From contig CAZLXM010000006.1 of the NCBI GenBank assembly GCA_964563105.1, forward strand, positions 3,303 to 67,302: 64,000 nt of DNA, in the 5' to 3' direction. A program made the translations under genes and the position numbers. This DNA comes from CAYVTV01 sp964563105. GTDB taxonomy: Bacteria; Bacteroidota; Bacteroidia; Bacteroidales; GCA-2748055. Below the pieces are notes generated by a model. It worked only from the letters and a program-made list of their open reading frames with translations, ran no database searches and had not been told where the DNA came from. Below, piece by piece: positions 17,993 to 26,586 of this stretch (its first letter is position 1; each line of letters opens with the position of its first letter).

Positions 17993-18031
17993 CAATGATA
18001 TAACACAATTATTTTCTGATGAAAACTGATT
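17918..18031 (+). repeat. Copy A of a repeated short-ORF element
   Basis: This segment aligns with 63681-63793 over its length with one single-base gap. Identical blocks include TACTATCGTTCATAACA (17932-17948), GAAAATGAAA (17950-17959), TGATTAACAA and the right end TTTTCTGATGAAA, which supplies the start codon of the Hpt gene. CGTTC (17938-17942) and GAACG (17978-17982) can pair in both copies. Confidence 0.7.
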
Positions 18032-18378
18032 TAAAGTATTTAACTGAAATATGTAACGGTGATAAGCTGACAATGGTGGAAATGATAGATCTGTTTATTG
18101 TTCAGATTAATGAAATAATTGATGAAATGAAAAAAGCGGGCCGGGAAACAGACCATGAAACCCTAAGCCAGCTTGCTCATAAAGCTAAATCTTCGGTTGC
18201 TATTGTTGGTATGCAGGTATTATCAGAAAAACTTAAGGAATTTGAATTAGTGGCAAAAAATAAAAATAATCCCGAAAAGTATCAGGGATATATTGACTTT
18301 TTTATTCAGGAAAGCAATATTGCAGTAAAAGAATTAACAGAAAATAAAACTACTTTATTACAAAGCCTTGCAACATGA
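18019..18378 (+). CDS. Hpt (histidine phosphotransfer) domain protein
   Basis: A 119-residue stand-alone four-helix Hpt protein. The phosphoacceptor is the His in LAHKAKSSVAIVGM (near residue 53), with the family's helix pattern on both sides. It would relay phosphate between histidine kinases and response regulators in the cytoplasm. Its start codon lies in the right end of repeat copy A. The stop overlaps the start of the STAS gene (ATGA), so the two are coupled and probably work in one pathway. The partner kinase is not adjacent; the kinase at 44554 has no receiver domain, so a direct link is only speculation. Confidence 0.85.
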   Translation: MKTDLKYLTEICNGDKLTMVEMIDLFIVQINEIIDEMKKAGRETDHETLSQLAHKAKSSVAIVGMQVLSEKLKEFELVAKNKNNPEKYQGYIDFFIQESNIAVKELTENKTTLLQSLAT

Positions 18379-18716
18379 TTAAAACTGATAATTTTGATGG
18401 TATACAGGTTTCTTCTTTCAAACAGCCAATAAGATTAAATGCGATTATTGCTGAACCAGTTAAAGAAGAACTCAAAGAGTTATTCTCATCTCAGGGTTCC
18501 AGTTTGATCCTTGATCTGAAAAATGTAACCTTTATTGACAGTTCCGGATTTGGTGTATTCCTGTCATTATTGAAAATTGCCAGGAATAATCAGGGCATTT
18601 TCAAATTATGCAATTTGAATGAAGATGTAATGGAATTATTTAAGATCCTGCAATTACACACAATAATTGAAATTTATCCCACCATTGAGGATGCCATTCA
18701 AAGTATTAGCGATTAA
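18375..18716 (+). CDS. STAS domain anti-sigma factor antagonist-like protein
   Basis: A 113-residue single STAS domain. ILDLKNVTFIDSSGFGVFLSLL carries the DSSG loop whose first Ser is the phosphorylation site in SpoIIAA/RsbV proteins. Such proteins switch partners with a GHKL-type kinase according to phosphorylation. It overlaps the Hpt gene by 4 nt and the convergent clpB by 4 nt. A second STAS protein (31523) and a SiaB/SiaC pair (24745-25700) occur nearby, so the window carries several parts of this type of switch. Confidence 0.88.
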   Translation: MIKTDNFDGIQVSSFKQPIRLNAIIAEPVKEELKELFSSQGSSLILDLKNVTFIDSSGFGVFLSLLKIARNNQGIFKLCNLNEDVMELFKILQLHTIIEIYPTIEDAIQSISD

Positions 18717-21304
18717 TTCACAAATTCCAGTTTATTATTGGTCCCGGCTGTTATGATCACGGGTTTATTCTTGTCTATTGCATCAGTAAGAATCTTTTCT
18801 GATAAGTCATTCAACAAGAATTTTTGAATTACTCTTTTAACCGGCCTTGCTCCAAACTGGGGGTCAAATCCTTTTTCAGCAATCCATTCCAGGGCTGATT
18901 GTTTTATTCTTAAGTCTATACCATTTTTTAGAAGCATATTTCTTATCTGATCAAACTGTAATTCAACTATCTGAAGTATTTGATCCTGTTCTAAAGGTCT
19001 GAACATAATAATTTCATCAATTCTGTTTAAAAATTCAGGACGAATTGTTTTTCTAAGCATATCAAGTATTTCTTCCCTTGTGCTTTCAAAAACAAGTTCT
19101 GTGTTCTTTCCATTAAAATTTTCAAAACGTTCATTAATTAGTGAAGAACCCATATTAGATGTCATTATAATAATGGTATTCCTGAAGTTTACAGTTCTTC
19201 CTTTATTATCTGTCAGCCTTCCGTCATCTAATACCTGAAGCAGAATATTGAAAACATCCGGATGGGCTTTTTCGATTTCGTCCAACAATATAACAGAATA
19301 AGGCTTATGCCTGACAGCTTCAGTTAATTGTCCGCCTTCATCATAACCCACGTAACCCGGAGGTGCCCCAATAAGTCTTGAAACGCTATGCTTTTCCTGG
19401 TATTCGGACATATCAATCCTGGTTAATAATGATTCATCATCAAATAAAAATTCAGCAAGTGCTTTTGCCAGTTCTGTTTTACCTACTCCTGTAGTTCCGA
19501 GGAAAATAAAAGAACCTGTCGGCCTTTTTGGATCCTGCAGTCCTGCCCTGCTTCTTCGGACAGAGTCAGCAACAGCAGTAATTGCTTCATCCTGCCCAAC
19601 AACTCTTTTATGCAATTCTTTTTCAAGGTTTAAAAGTTTTTCCTTTTCAGTCTGAAGCATTTTTGCAACCGGTATTCCCGTCCATTTTGAAACTATTTCC
19701 GCAATATCCTCATCACCAATTTCTTCCCTTATTAATGCTGAATCTTTCTGAGTCTCTTTAAGTTCATTCATATACTTCTCCAGATTAGCTTCAGCTTCTC
19801 TTATTTTCCCGTATCTTAATTCCGCAACTTTTCCATAATCCCCTGCCCTTTCAGCCTCATGTGCCTGAAATTTAAAAGCTTCGATCTGCTGCTTTTCATT
19901 CTGAATATTCTCAATTATCTTTTTTTCTGACTGCCATTTTGCTGTTAGTCTTGATTTTTCTTCTCTGTAATTTGCCAGCTCAACCATAATTTCATCAAGC
20001 CTTTTACTTTTACCATCTCTTTTAATAGCTTCATTTTCAATTTCAAGTTGTTTTATCTTACGTTCAATTTCATCTATTACTTCAGGAACACTATTCATTT
20101 CCAGTCTCAGCCTGGATGCTGCCTCATCAATCAGGTCGATTGCTTTATCAGGTAAAAAACGGTCTGCAATATATCTTCTGGATAGTTCAACGGCCGCAAT
20201 TATTGCTTCATCTTTTATCCTTACTCTATGATGATTCTCATATCTTTCCTTCAATCCTCGCAGAATTGCTATGGAACTGTGAACATCAGGTTCTTCAACC
20301 ATAACAGGTTGAAATCTTCTTTCCAGGGCTTTATCTTTTTCAAAATATTTTTGATATTCATTGAGAGTGGTGGCTCCGATAGCCCTCAGATCACCACGGG
20401 CCAAAGCAGGTTTGAGAATATTTGCGGCATCCATGGCACCGTCGCTTTTACCAGCACCAACTAATGTATGTATTTCATCAATAAAAAGTATAATTGTGCC
20501 ATCTGAATTAATAACTTCCTGAATAACAGCTTTTAATCTTTCCTCAAATTCACCTTTATACTTTGCGCCGGCTATCAGTGCACCCATATCAAGTGAGTAA
20601 ACCTTGCTGTCTTTAAGATTTTCAGGAACATCATCATCAACAATCCGGTGAGCAAGTCCTTCAGCAATTGCGGTTTTACCCACACCCGGCTCTCCAATAA
20701 GTATAGGGTTGTTTTTTGTCCGGCGGGATAAAATTTGCAATAACCTTCTTATTTCATCATCACGTCCAATAACCGGGTCTAATTTCCCCTCTTTTGCCTT
20801 TTCATTTAAATTCACTGCATATCTTTCCAAAGCATGGAAAGTATCTTCAGCATTTTCTGATCTGGCTTTTGATCCTTTTCTAAGTTCTAAAACAACTTTT
20901 TTTAATTCTTTTAATGTTAAACCTAAATCCTTCATTAGTTGAGCTGCAGGATCCGAGGCTGAGATGATCCCTAAAAGCAAATGTTCAATTGAAATATAAT
21001 CATCCCCCATCTCCTTTGAAAATATTTCAGCTTTCTTCAATGATTCTGAAAGGCTATTTGATAAATATTGATTACCTCCGGTAACTTGTGGTAATGACGA
21101 AATAATCCGGTCAATTCCTAAAGCAAAATTTTGCTTATTTACACCAAATTTGACTATTATAAAAGAAAACAGGTTATCATCCTGATTTAAAAGTGCTTTT
21201 AAAACATGGGCATTTTCCACAGCCTGATTATTCTTTGCGCCTGCAATGGAAAAAGCATTTTGTATTACTTCCTGTGCCTTAATTGTTAAATTATTCATAT
21301 TCAT
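18713..21304 (-). CDS. clpB: ATP-dependent disaggregase ClpB
   Basis: An 863-residue AAA+ chaperone that resolubilises aggregated proteins together with DnaK. Order: Clp N-domain (1-150), first AAA with GEPGVGKTAIAEGLA (near 205) and ILFIDEIHTLVGAG, the coiled-coil middle domain (about 400-520), second AAA with GTTGVGKTELAKALAE (near 605) and VILLDEIEKAHPDV, and the C-terminal lid. Full length. The presence of the middle domain and lack of a ClpP-binding loop separate it from ClpA/ClpC. ATG at 21304. An imperfect inverted repeat upstream (21345-21377) may be a heat-shock control site. Monocistronic. Confidence 0.97.
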   Translation of the reverse strand: MNMNNLTIKAQEVIQNAFSIAGAKNNQAVENAHVLKALLNQDDNLFSFIIVKFGVNKQNFALGIDRIISSLPQVTGGNQYLSNSLSESLKKAEIFSKEMGDDYISIEHLLLGIISASDPAAQLMKDLGLTLKELKKVVLELRKGSKARSENAEDTFHALERYAVNLNEKAKEGKLDPVIGRDDEIRRLLQILSRRTKNNPILIGEPGVGKTAIAEGLAHRIVDDDVPENLKDSKVYSLDMGALIAGAKYKGEFEERLKAVIQEVINSDGTIILFIDEIHTLVGAGKSDGAMDAANILKPALARGDLRAIGATTLNEYQKYFEKDKALERRFQPVMVEEPDVHSSIAILRGLKERYENHHRVRIKDEAIIAAVELSRRYIADRFLPDKAIDLIDEAASRLRLEMNSVPEVIDEIERKIKQLEIENEAIKRDGKSKRLDEIMVELANYREEKSRLTAKWQSEKKIIENIQNEKQQIEAFKFQAHEAERAGDYGKVAELRYGKIREAEANLEKYMNELKETQKDSALIREEIGDEDIAEIVSKWTGIPVAKMLQTEKEKLLNLEKELHKRVVGQDEAITAVADSVRRSRAGLQDPKRPTGSFIFLGTTGVGKTELAKALAEFLFDDESLLTRIDMSEYQEKHSVSRLIGAPPGYVGYDEGGQLTEAVRHKPYSVILLDEIEKAHPDVFNILLQVLDDGRLTDNKGRTVNFRNTIIIMTSNMGSSLINERFENFNGKNTELVFESTREEILDMLRKTIRPEFLNRIDEIIMFRPLEQDQILQIVELQFDQIRNMLLKNGIDLRIKQSALEWIAEKGFDPQFGARPVKRVIQKFLLNDLSEKILTDAIDKNKPVIITAGTNNKLEFVN

Positions 21305-21344
21305 TTCCTACATTTTTTATCTATCACGTATTAGTGCAAATTAA

Positions 21345-21377
21345 CTGCCACATGGTATATTTATGCCAAGATGTCAG
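21345..21377. promoter_or_regulatory. Imperfect inverted repeat between clpB and the ABC gene
   Basis: CTGCCACATGG (21345-21355) and CCAAGATGTCAG (21366-21377) are imperfect reverse complements 10 bases apart. The site is about 40 bases upstream of clpB, next to the near-consensus box TTAATTTG on the minus strand. It has the form of an operator for a dimeric regulator of clpB; assignment is inference. Confidence 0.4.
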
Positions 21378-21530
21378 AGTTGGAAATACTGATTCCGAAT
21401 CCCTTAAGCTTTTAGGGCCCTTTATAATCCTGTTAGGTTCAGTCTTTAAGTTTAGAGCTGTTTTCGATCTACAGCTATAACATATTCCTCACATTTTACG
21501 TAAAATTCTGCGACAATTGATACCATTTTA

Positions 21531-24500
21531 ATGAGCGAGCAGATACTGAAAGCCTTAATGCAGCTTTTTGCCATTATTGCAAGGCCAAAAAGCAACCGTA
21601 AAGACAGACGAATTGTAGTAGAATCATTTTTAAAAAGGCAACTCAATTCCGAACTGGTAGAAGAATATCTGAAAGCCTTCGATATGTATTATGAAATGCA
21701 TCAGGAAAAACAAAAACAAATTGATGCAAGGAAAAGTATTATTTCAGCCAGTTCAGTAAAAGTTTTGAAAATATGTACAGAAATAAATGAAGAATTAATC
21801 CAGTCACAAAAGATCATTGTGCTAATCAGGTTACTTGAATTTATTAAATCTGACAGCAAAAAAATGTCTAATCAGGAGATGGAATTTATTAAAACTGTCT
21901 CTGATACATTTCATATTCCTGTAGAAGAGTTTGGCAGAATTAAAAACTTTGTTCTTTTTCCTTTTGATGACATTCCTGATTCTGAGAATATTATTATTAT
22001 TGATTCAAGGGAAAGTATATATTATGAAAAATTGAAGATAAGGCATTTAAAATCAGCCGGAATGATTGGTCAGATCAGAATTTTGAGAGTGCCTTTGACA
22101 AATATGTACTTCATTAAGTATCTTGGCGATAATGAAATGTATTTGAACGGGCAGCTTCTTGAAGAGAATAAAGTAAGCCTTTTCAATTATGGGTCATCAG
22201 TAAGAAATCAACAAATCAAACCTGTTTATTATAGTGATGTAATAAGCAGATTTACTGATGACAGAATAAAATCCAGGATAATTTTTGAAGTAAAGGATAT
22301 AGACTACAAATTTAAATCGGGAGTTCAAGGTTTACATCAAATTAATTTTTCAGAGATATCCGGCAGACTTGTAGGCATAATGGGGGCCAGCGGAACCGGA
22401 AAATCCACATTGTTAAGTGTGCTTAATGGCTCTGTCCCTCCTTCATCAGGAAAAGTTCTAATAAACGGAATCGATATTAATTCAGGTGATGAAAGAATTA
22501 AAGGCCTCATTGGTTATGTATCACAGGATGATTTGTTAATTGAGGAATTAACTGTTTTTCAAAATTTATATTATAATGCCAAACTTTGTTTCAGTGAATA
22601 CTCATCGGATCAGCTACATGAAATGGTAGTTAAAGTATTACGTAACCTTGGACTTTATGATATAAAAGACATTCAGGTAGGGTCTTCTTTAAACAAGAAA
22701 ATAAGCGGAGGACAAAGAAAAAGGTTAAATATATCTCTTGAATTAATAAGGGAACCTGCTGTCCTTTTTCTGGATGAACCAACTTCCGGGCTTTCAAGTC
22801 TCGATAGTGAAAATATAATGGACCTGTTAAAAGAGCTAACACTAAAGGGTAAACTGGTATTTGTTGTTATCCATCAACCATCATCTTATCTTTTTAAAAT
22901 GTTTGATAAACTGCTAATTCTTGATAAAGGTGGTTTTCTTATTTATAATGGTAATCCGGTTGATTCCATCATGTATTTTAAATCAAAAGTTCATCATGCC
23001 AATCGAAATGAAAGTGAATGTAATTTATGTGGCAATGTAAATTCAGAACAAATTTTCAATATCATAGAAACATCTGTACTTGATGAATATGGAAAGCTTA
23101 CCGGGATCAGAAAGATATCACCGGCTGAATGGGCTGATTTCTACAAAAATGAAATAAAAAAAGATAAAAAGAAAACTCAAATAAAAGAAGAAGATCTGCC
23201 TCCAATAACATTTAGTATCCCAAGCAGATATAAACAGTTTTTAGTTTTTGTAAAGAGAGATATCCTGAAGAAGTTGAGCGATAAACAGTATCTAGTCCTT
23301 AATTTTATTGAAGCACCGCTTTTGGCATTTTTATTAGCTTATATCCTGAGATATTTCAGTGTAGATGTTACAAATCAATATGGTTATACGCTTCTGGAAA
23401 ACAATAATCTTCCTGTATATATATTTATCTCTGTTATTGTAGCTATTTTCATGGGAATGACAGTAAGCGCAGAAGAAATTATTAAAGACAGTAAGATTCT
23501 GAAAAGAGAATCGTTCCTGAATTTAAGCCGGTCTGGATATCTCTTTTCGAAAGTATCAGTACAATTATTTATATCTGCTTTTCAGGCTCTTCTGTTTGTG
23601 TTGACAGGGAATACAATTATGCAAATAAAAGGCATGTATTTCGAATATTGGATAGTGCTTTTTAGTACATGGGCATTTTCAAGTATAATAGGATTATTGA
23701 TATCGGATAGTTTTAAAACGGTTGTAACAATTTATATGCTTATTCCCTTCCTCGTAATACCACAGATTATCCTCAGCGGAATAATTGTTAAATATGAGCA
23801 TCTGAACCCAAAAATATCCAGTCCTAAATCCATTCCTTTTTATGGTGAAATAATTACTGCCCGCTGGGCTTATGAAGGTCTTGCGACATACCAGTTTATA
23901 AATAATGAATATCAAAAAAAATATTATGAGCTTGATAAATTAAGTAGTAACGCAAATTATAAATCTGATTTTCTTATTAATGAATTACAAAACAAGTTGA
24001 AATTTCTTGAAAAAAATTTATACGACCCAAATTTTAAAAATCAAAATACTTATAACCTGGATTTAGTAAGAAAAGAAATTCTTAAAGAACATGCCTTTCG
24101 CAATAGATTAAAACATGATCTGCCGGAAACTCCCATTAATTTATTCAGTATGGTTGATCAGTTGAATATAAATAATGTTAAATCTGAAACACTTACAGCT
24201 TGTTTAAAATATCTTCAGGAATTAAGATCTTTTTATAATCATATTTATAAAAAAATATATGACCAAAAAAACCTTTTGATGTTATCAGAAAATCATGAAT
24301 TTATTTCAGCATTAAAAAGAAACTATCATAATGAGAAACTACATGAATTAGTAACTAATAAAAATGAATTTAAACGAATTGTAGAATATAATGGAGAGCT
24401 GATACAAAAGTCGGATCCGATTTATTTAGATTCGCCCTATAAACTTGTTAAAGCACATTTTTATGCACCAAGGAAGCAAATATTTGGAATATTTATCCCG

Positions 24501-24638
24501 ACAATATGGGTAAATGTTTTGATAATTTGGTTTATGTCACTCATTATGTTTATTGTCTTATATCTGAGGGCCCTTAAACGACTTATGGAATATTTTGAAG
24601 ATCCGGGGGTTAAAAAAAGAGAAATATTAATACCTTAA
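21531..24638 (+). CDS. ABC transporter with TerB-like N-terminus and large extracytoplasmic insert
   Basis: A 1035-residue protein. Residues 1-150 are helical and resemble a TerB domain. Residues 165-240 are beta-rich with YLNGQLL and NYGSSVRN, weakly FHA-like. An ABCG-type ATPase follows: GASGTGKST (near 286), signature SGGQRKR (near 389), VLFLDEPTSGLSS, then the H-loop in VIHQPSS. The permease part has about five helices (585-757), then about 230 non-membrane residues (about 760-985), then a last helix (988-1018). The half-transporter probably works as a dimer in the inner membrane. Substrate unknown. ATG at 21531, divergent from clpB; a hairpin terminator follows at 24686. Confidence 0.85.
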   Translation: MSEQILKALMQLFAIIARPKSNRKDRRIVVESFLKRQLNSELVEEYLKAFDMYYEMHQEKQKQIDARKSIISASSVKVLKICTEINEELIQSQKIIVLIRLLEFIKSDSKKMSNQEMEFIKTVSDTFHIPVEEFGRIKNFVLFPFDDIPDSENIIIIDSRESIYYEKLKIRHLKSAGMIGQIRILRVPLTNMYFIKYLGDNEMYLNGQLLEENKVSLFNYGSSVRNQQIKPVYYSDVISRFTDDRIKSRIIFEVKDIDYKFKSGVQGLHQINFSEISGRLVGIMGASGTGKSTLLSVLNGSVPPSSGKVLINGIDINSGDERIKGLIGYVSQDDLLIEELTVFQNLYYNAKLCFSEYSSDQLHEMVVKVLRNLGLYDIKDIQVGSSLNKKISGGQRKRLNISLELIREPAVLFLDEPTSGLSSLDSENIMDLLKELTLKGKLVFVVIHQPSSYLFKMFDKLLILDKGGFLIYNGNPVDSIMYFKSKVHHANRNESECNLCGNVNSEQIFNIIETSVLDEYGKLTGIRKISPAEWADFYKNEIKKDKKKTQIKEEDLPPITFSIPSRYKQFLVFVKRDILKKLSDKQYLVLNFIEAPLLAFLLAYILRYFSVDVTNQYGYTLLENNNLPVYIFISVIVAIFMGMTVSAEEIIKDSKILKRESFLNLSRSGYLFSKVSVQLFISAFQALLFVLTGNTIMQIKGMYFEYWIVLFSTWAFSSIIGLLISDSFKTVVTIYMLIPFLVIPQIILSGIIVKYEHLNPKISSPKSIPFYGEIITARWAYEGLATYQFINNEYQKKYYELDKLSSNANYKSDFLINELQNKLKFLEKNLYDPNFKNQNTYNLDLVRKEILKEHAFRNRLKHDLPETPINLFSMVDQLNINNVKSETLTACLKYLQELRSFYNHIYKKIYDQKNLLMLSENHEFISALKRNYHNEKLHELVTNKNEFKRIVEYNGELIQKSDPIYLDSPYKLVKAHFYAPRKQIFGIFIPTIWVNVLIIWFMSLIMFIVLYLRALKRLMEYFEDPGVKKREILIP

Positions 24639-24685
24639 AAATCAGATTAAATATCATTTATAGTTCTCTTAATCCTTTATATTAA

Positions 24686-24719
24686 AAACGCTGTATAGTT
24701 AGTAAAAAATACAGCGTTT
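24686..24719. terminator. Bidirectional hairpin between convergent genes
   Basis: AAACGCTGTAT (24686-24696) and ATACAGCGTTT (24709-24719) form an 11-bp stem with a 12-base loop, between the ABC transporter stop (24638) and the siaC-like stop (24745). An A run precedes it and a short T run ends it, so it can serve both strands. Confidence 0.7.
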
Positions 24720-24744
24720 AATCAATATCGAACAGTAAAAATAA

Positions 24745-25125
24745 CTATTCAACGATTTCAATCATTTTAAATGGTACCCTGATAATAGATTCATAGTCTT
24801 CTCCTGCCTCCAGCATATCTTCATCATCTTCTTCATAAAACCAGTTAATGACCACCTCATGATTTCCCTTATGAATTGCTTCAAGTTTCTTAAAAACATC
24901 AAGGATACATTTTGATGAGCTTGTATTAAAATATTCAAGTTGAATATTAACCTGGGTAAGATCCTTGGCATTGTTACCATATTCATCGAGCCAATCCACT
25001 AAAGGCTTATAAAATTCAATTGAATTTTCCGGTATTGATCTTCCTTTTATTTCTAAAATACCACTATGAAAATCAAATTTTACGTTAGGTGTCTTTGCTG
25101 TTCCTTCAATAGAAATCGGTTCCAT
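24745..25125 (-). CDS. SiaC family regulatory phosphoprotein (DUF1987)
   Basis: A 126-residue cytoplasmic protein matching DUF1987/SiaC: FDFHSGILEIKGRSIPENSIEFYKPL (as two short pieces), LEYFNTSSSKCIL with the conserved Ser/Thr loop, and the acidic C-terminus YEEDDEDMLEAGEDYE. In Pseudomonas SiaC is phosphorylated by SiaB and, when unphosphorylated, binds the diguanylate cyclase SiaD. Here the kinase-like SiaB gene lies just upstream with 23 bp between. No SiaA phosphatase or GGDEF protein is in the window. I chose ATG at 25125 over a TTG at 25131. Confidence 0.88.
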   Translation of the reverse strand: MEPISIEGTAKTPNVKFDFHSGILEIKGRSIPENSIEFYKPLVDWLDEYGNNAKDLTQVNIQLEYFNTSSSKCILDVFKKLEAIHKGNHEVVINWFYEEDDEDMLEAGEDYESIIRVPFKMIEIVE

Positions 25126-25148
25126 ACTCAAATCTTTTAATTAAATAT

Positions 25149-25700
25149 TTAAAATATAATTACTTCAAAACTGAAAAAATAATATTCGTTATTAAAGTTT
25201 TCAAAACTATATTCAAGTTTATTTCCTGTTTTACGTGCTATATCAACTAAACCAAGTCCGCCCCCACCTTTGGCCGAAAGTTTCTGATGGTTTAAAATAA
25301 ATTTGTACATTTCCTTTAAATCATCTCCTGACAAAGAATTAATTTTATCAATTTTATCCTTTAATGGCTTGATTTTGTCGGCATTAATAAAATTTCCCGT
25401 TGATATTTTATATACATTATTATCAACCCTTGACACAACCAAAACTCCAAATTTAGGAGTATCCTTTTCTTCAAAATCCTCAGGAGGTTCCTCAACATGG
25501 TGAAAGAGATTCTGTAAACTTTCAACAAGCACATTGTAAACTTTCTTACGGACTTTTGATCCTTCATTAAGGCTTTCCAGCTTTGCTTCAATTGTCTCAA
25601 GGACATTGCTTATAAGGTTGCTTGTAATGCTGCCCCTATATGCAAAAAGCACATCGCCGCCATTTAGTTTGCTATAATACTCGTTTATATCAAAGCTCAT
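25149..25700 (-). CDS. SiaB-like GHKL protein kinase (DUF6272)
   Basis: A 183-residue protein. The C-terminal GGGGLGLVDIARKTG is the G-box of a GHKL ATP-binding domain, and VRKKVYNVLVESLQNLFHHV is its N-box helix. The N-terminus NGGDVLFAYRGSITSNLISNVL and overall size fit DUF6272/SiaB, the kinase that phosphorylates SiaC. It starts at ATG 25700 and precedes the siaC-like gene in one unit. A box TAAATTTG on the minus strand (25764-25757) lies about 60 bases upstream and is a probable -7 element. Partner genes are otherwise absent. Confidence 0.85.
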   Translation of the reverse strand: MSFDINEYYSKLNGGDVLFAYRGSITSNLISNVLETIEAKLESLNEGSKVRKKVYNVLVESLQNLFHHVEEPPEDFEEKDTPKFGVLVVSRVDNNVYKISTGNFINADKIKPLKDKIDKINSLSGDDLKEMYKFILNHQKLSAKGGGGLGLVDIARKTGNKLEYSFENFNNEYYFFSFEVIIF

Positions 25701-25996
25701 TGAAGCTTTAGTTTTTCTATTATGGTGTAGTTAATATTGTAAATTTCTTCAACAAACAAATTTATAAAAAATCTTACTCTGTAAATATCTTTGAAATATA
25801 ATAGATTACTATTCTTTTTCAAGCTATATAAGGGTAAATTTAATTTTATATAAACTTAATCAAATATAAATCATTTTTTTTATCCCTGTATTAAATACAG
25901 AAATTGAATTTAAAACAAGGAATAAATCTTATTACTTTAAACTTAGTATTATAAAAATAGTTACACTAAATATGAAATTTATTTAACAAAATTTGA

Positions 25997-26533
25997 TCAT
26001 TCCAATTCAAAATATTTTTTAACAAGATTTTCAGCAAGACAAAATCTTTCCTCCCCTGTTCCTGATATGATGTAATATTTAATTCCTAATTTTCTGATTT
26101 CACTTCTATATTGTTCAAAAAGATAGTCTCTTCTTTCCCCTCCATTTTCTCTGAGAGGGTCCGGTACCCATGGAATATCCGCAGCACATAATAAATACAG
26201 GTCCATTCTGATATTTTCCAGTTTTTCATCTATCCAATCAGGATTTCGTCCAAATACTTCTTTTAACCATATTTTTGTAATAATCAGCCATGTGTCATAA
26301 AAAATAAATCCCCTAAATCTGGTTGAAACTTCATGTTGTTGCTGAATCTGCATTTTTGCAATTATTAAAACATCTTCATAATTATATTGTCTTCCCAGGT
26401 TTTGAATATATCCTCTTGCATATTCAGGTACATATTGCCCTTTAAATATTTTCGCCAGATGTTGGGAAAGTTCGGTTTTACCGGTTGATTCAGGGCCTGT
26501 TATAACTATATTTATCGGATATTTCTCTTTCAT
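25997..26533 (-). CDS. NadR-type ribosylnicotinamide kinase-like ATPase
   Basis: A 178-residue P-loop protein: GPESTGKTELSQHLA near residue 13 is the Walker A, followed by YVPEYARGYIQ and a lid region DPLRENGGERRDYLF. This is the kinase domain of NadR, which phosphorylates nicotinamide riboside to NMN; the N-terminal repressor and adenylyltransferase domains of enterobacterial NadR are absent. The gene upstream is PnuC, the transporter for nicotinamide riboside, which strongly supports a salvage role: uptake followed by trapping as NMN. ATG at 26533, 53 bp after pnuC. Confidence 0.88.
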   Translation of the reverse strand: MKEKYPINIVITGPESTGKTELSQHLAKIFKGQYVPEYARGYIQNLGRQYNYEDVLIIAKMQIQQQHEVSTRFRGFIFYDTWLIITKIWLKEVFGRNPDWIDEKLENIRMDLYLLCAADIPWVPDPLRENGGERRDYLFEQYRSEIRKLGIKYYIISGTGEERFCLAENLVKKYFELE

Positions 26534-26586
26534 AATTAAATATTAAAATATTATAGTAATAACAATATTTAAATAATTTAAAACCT

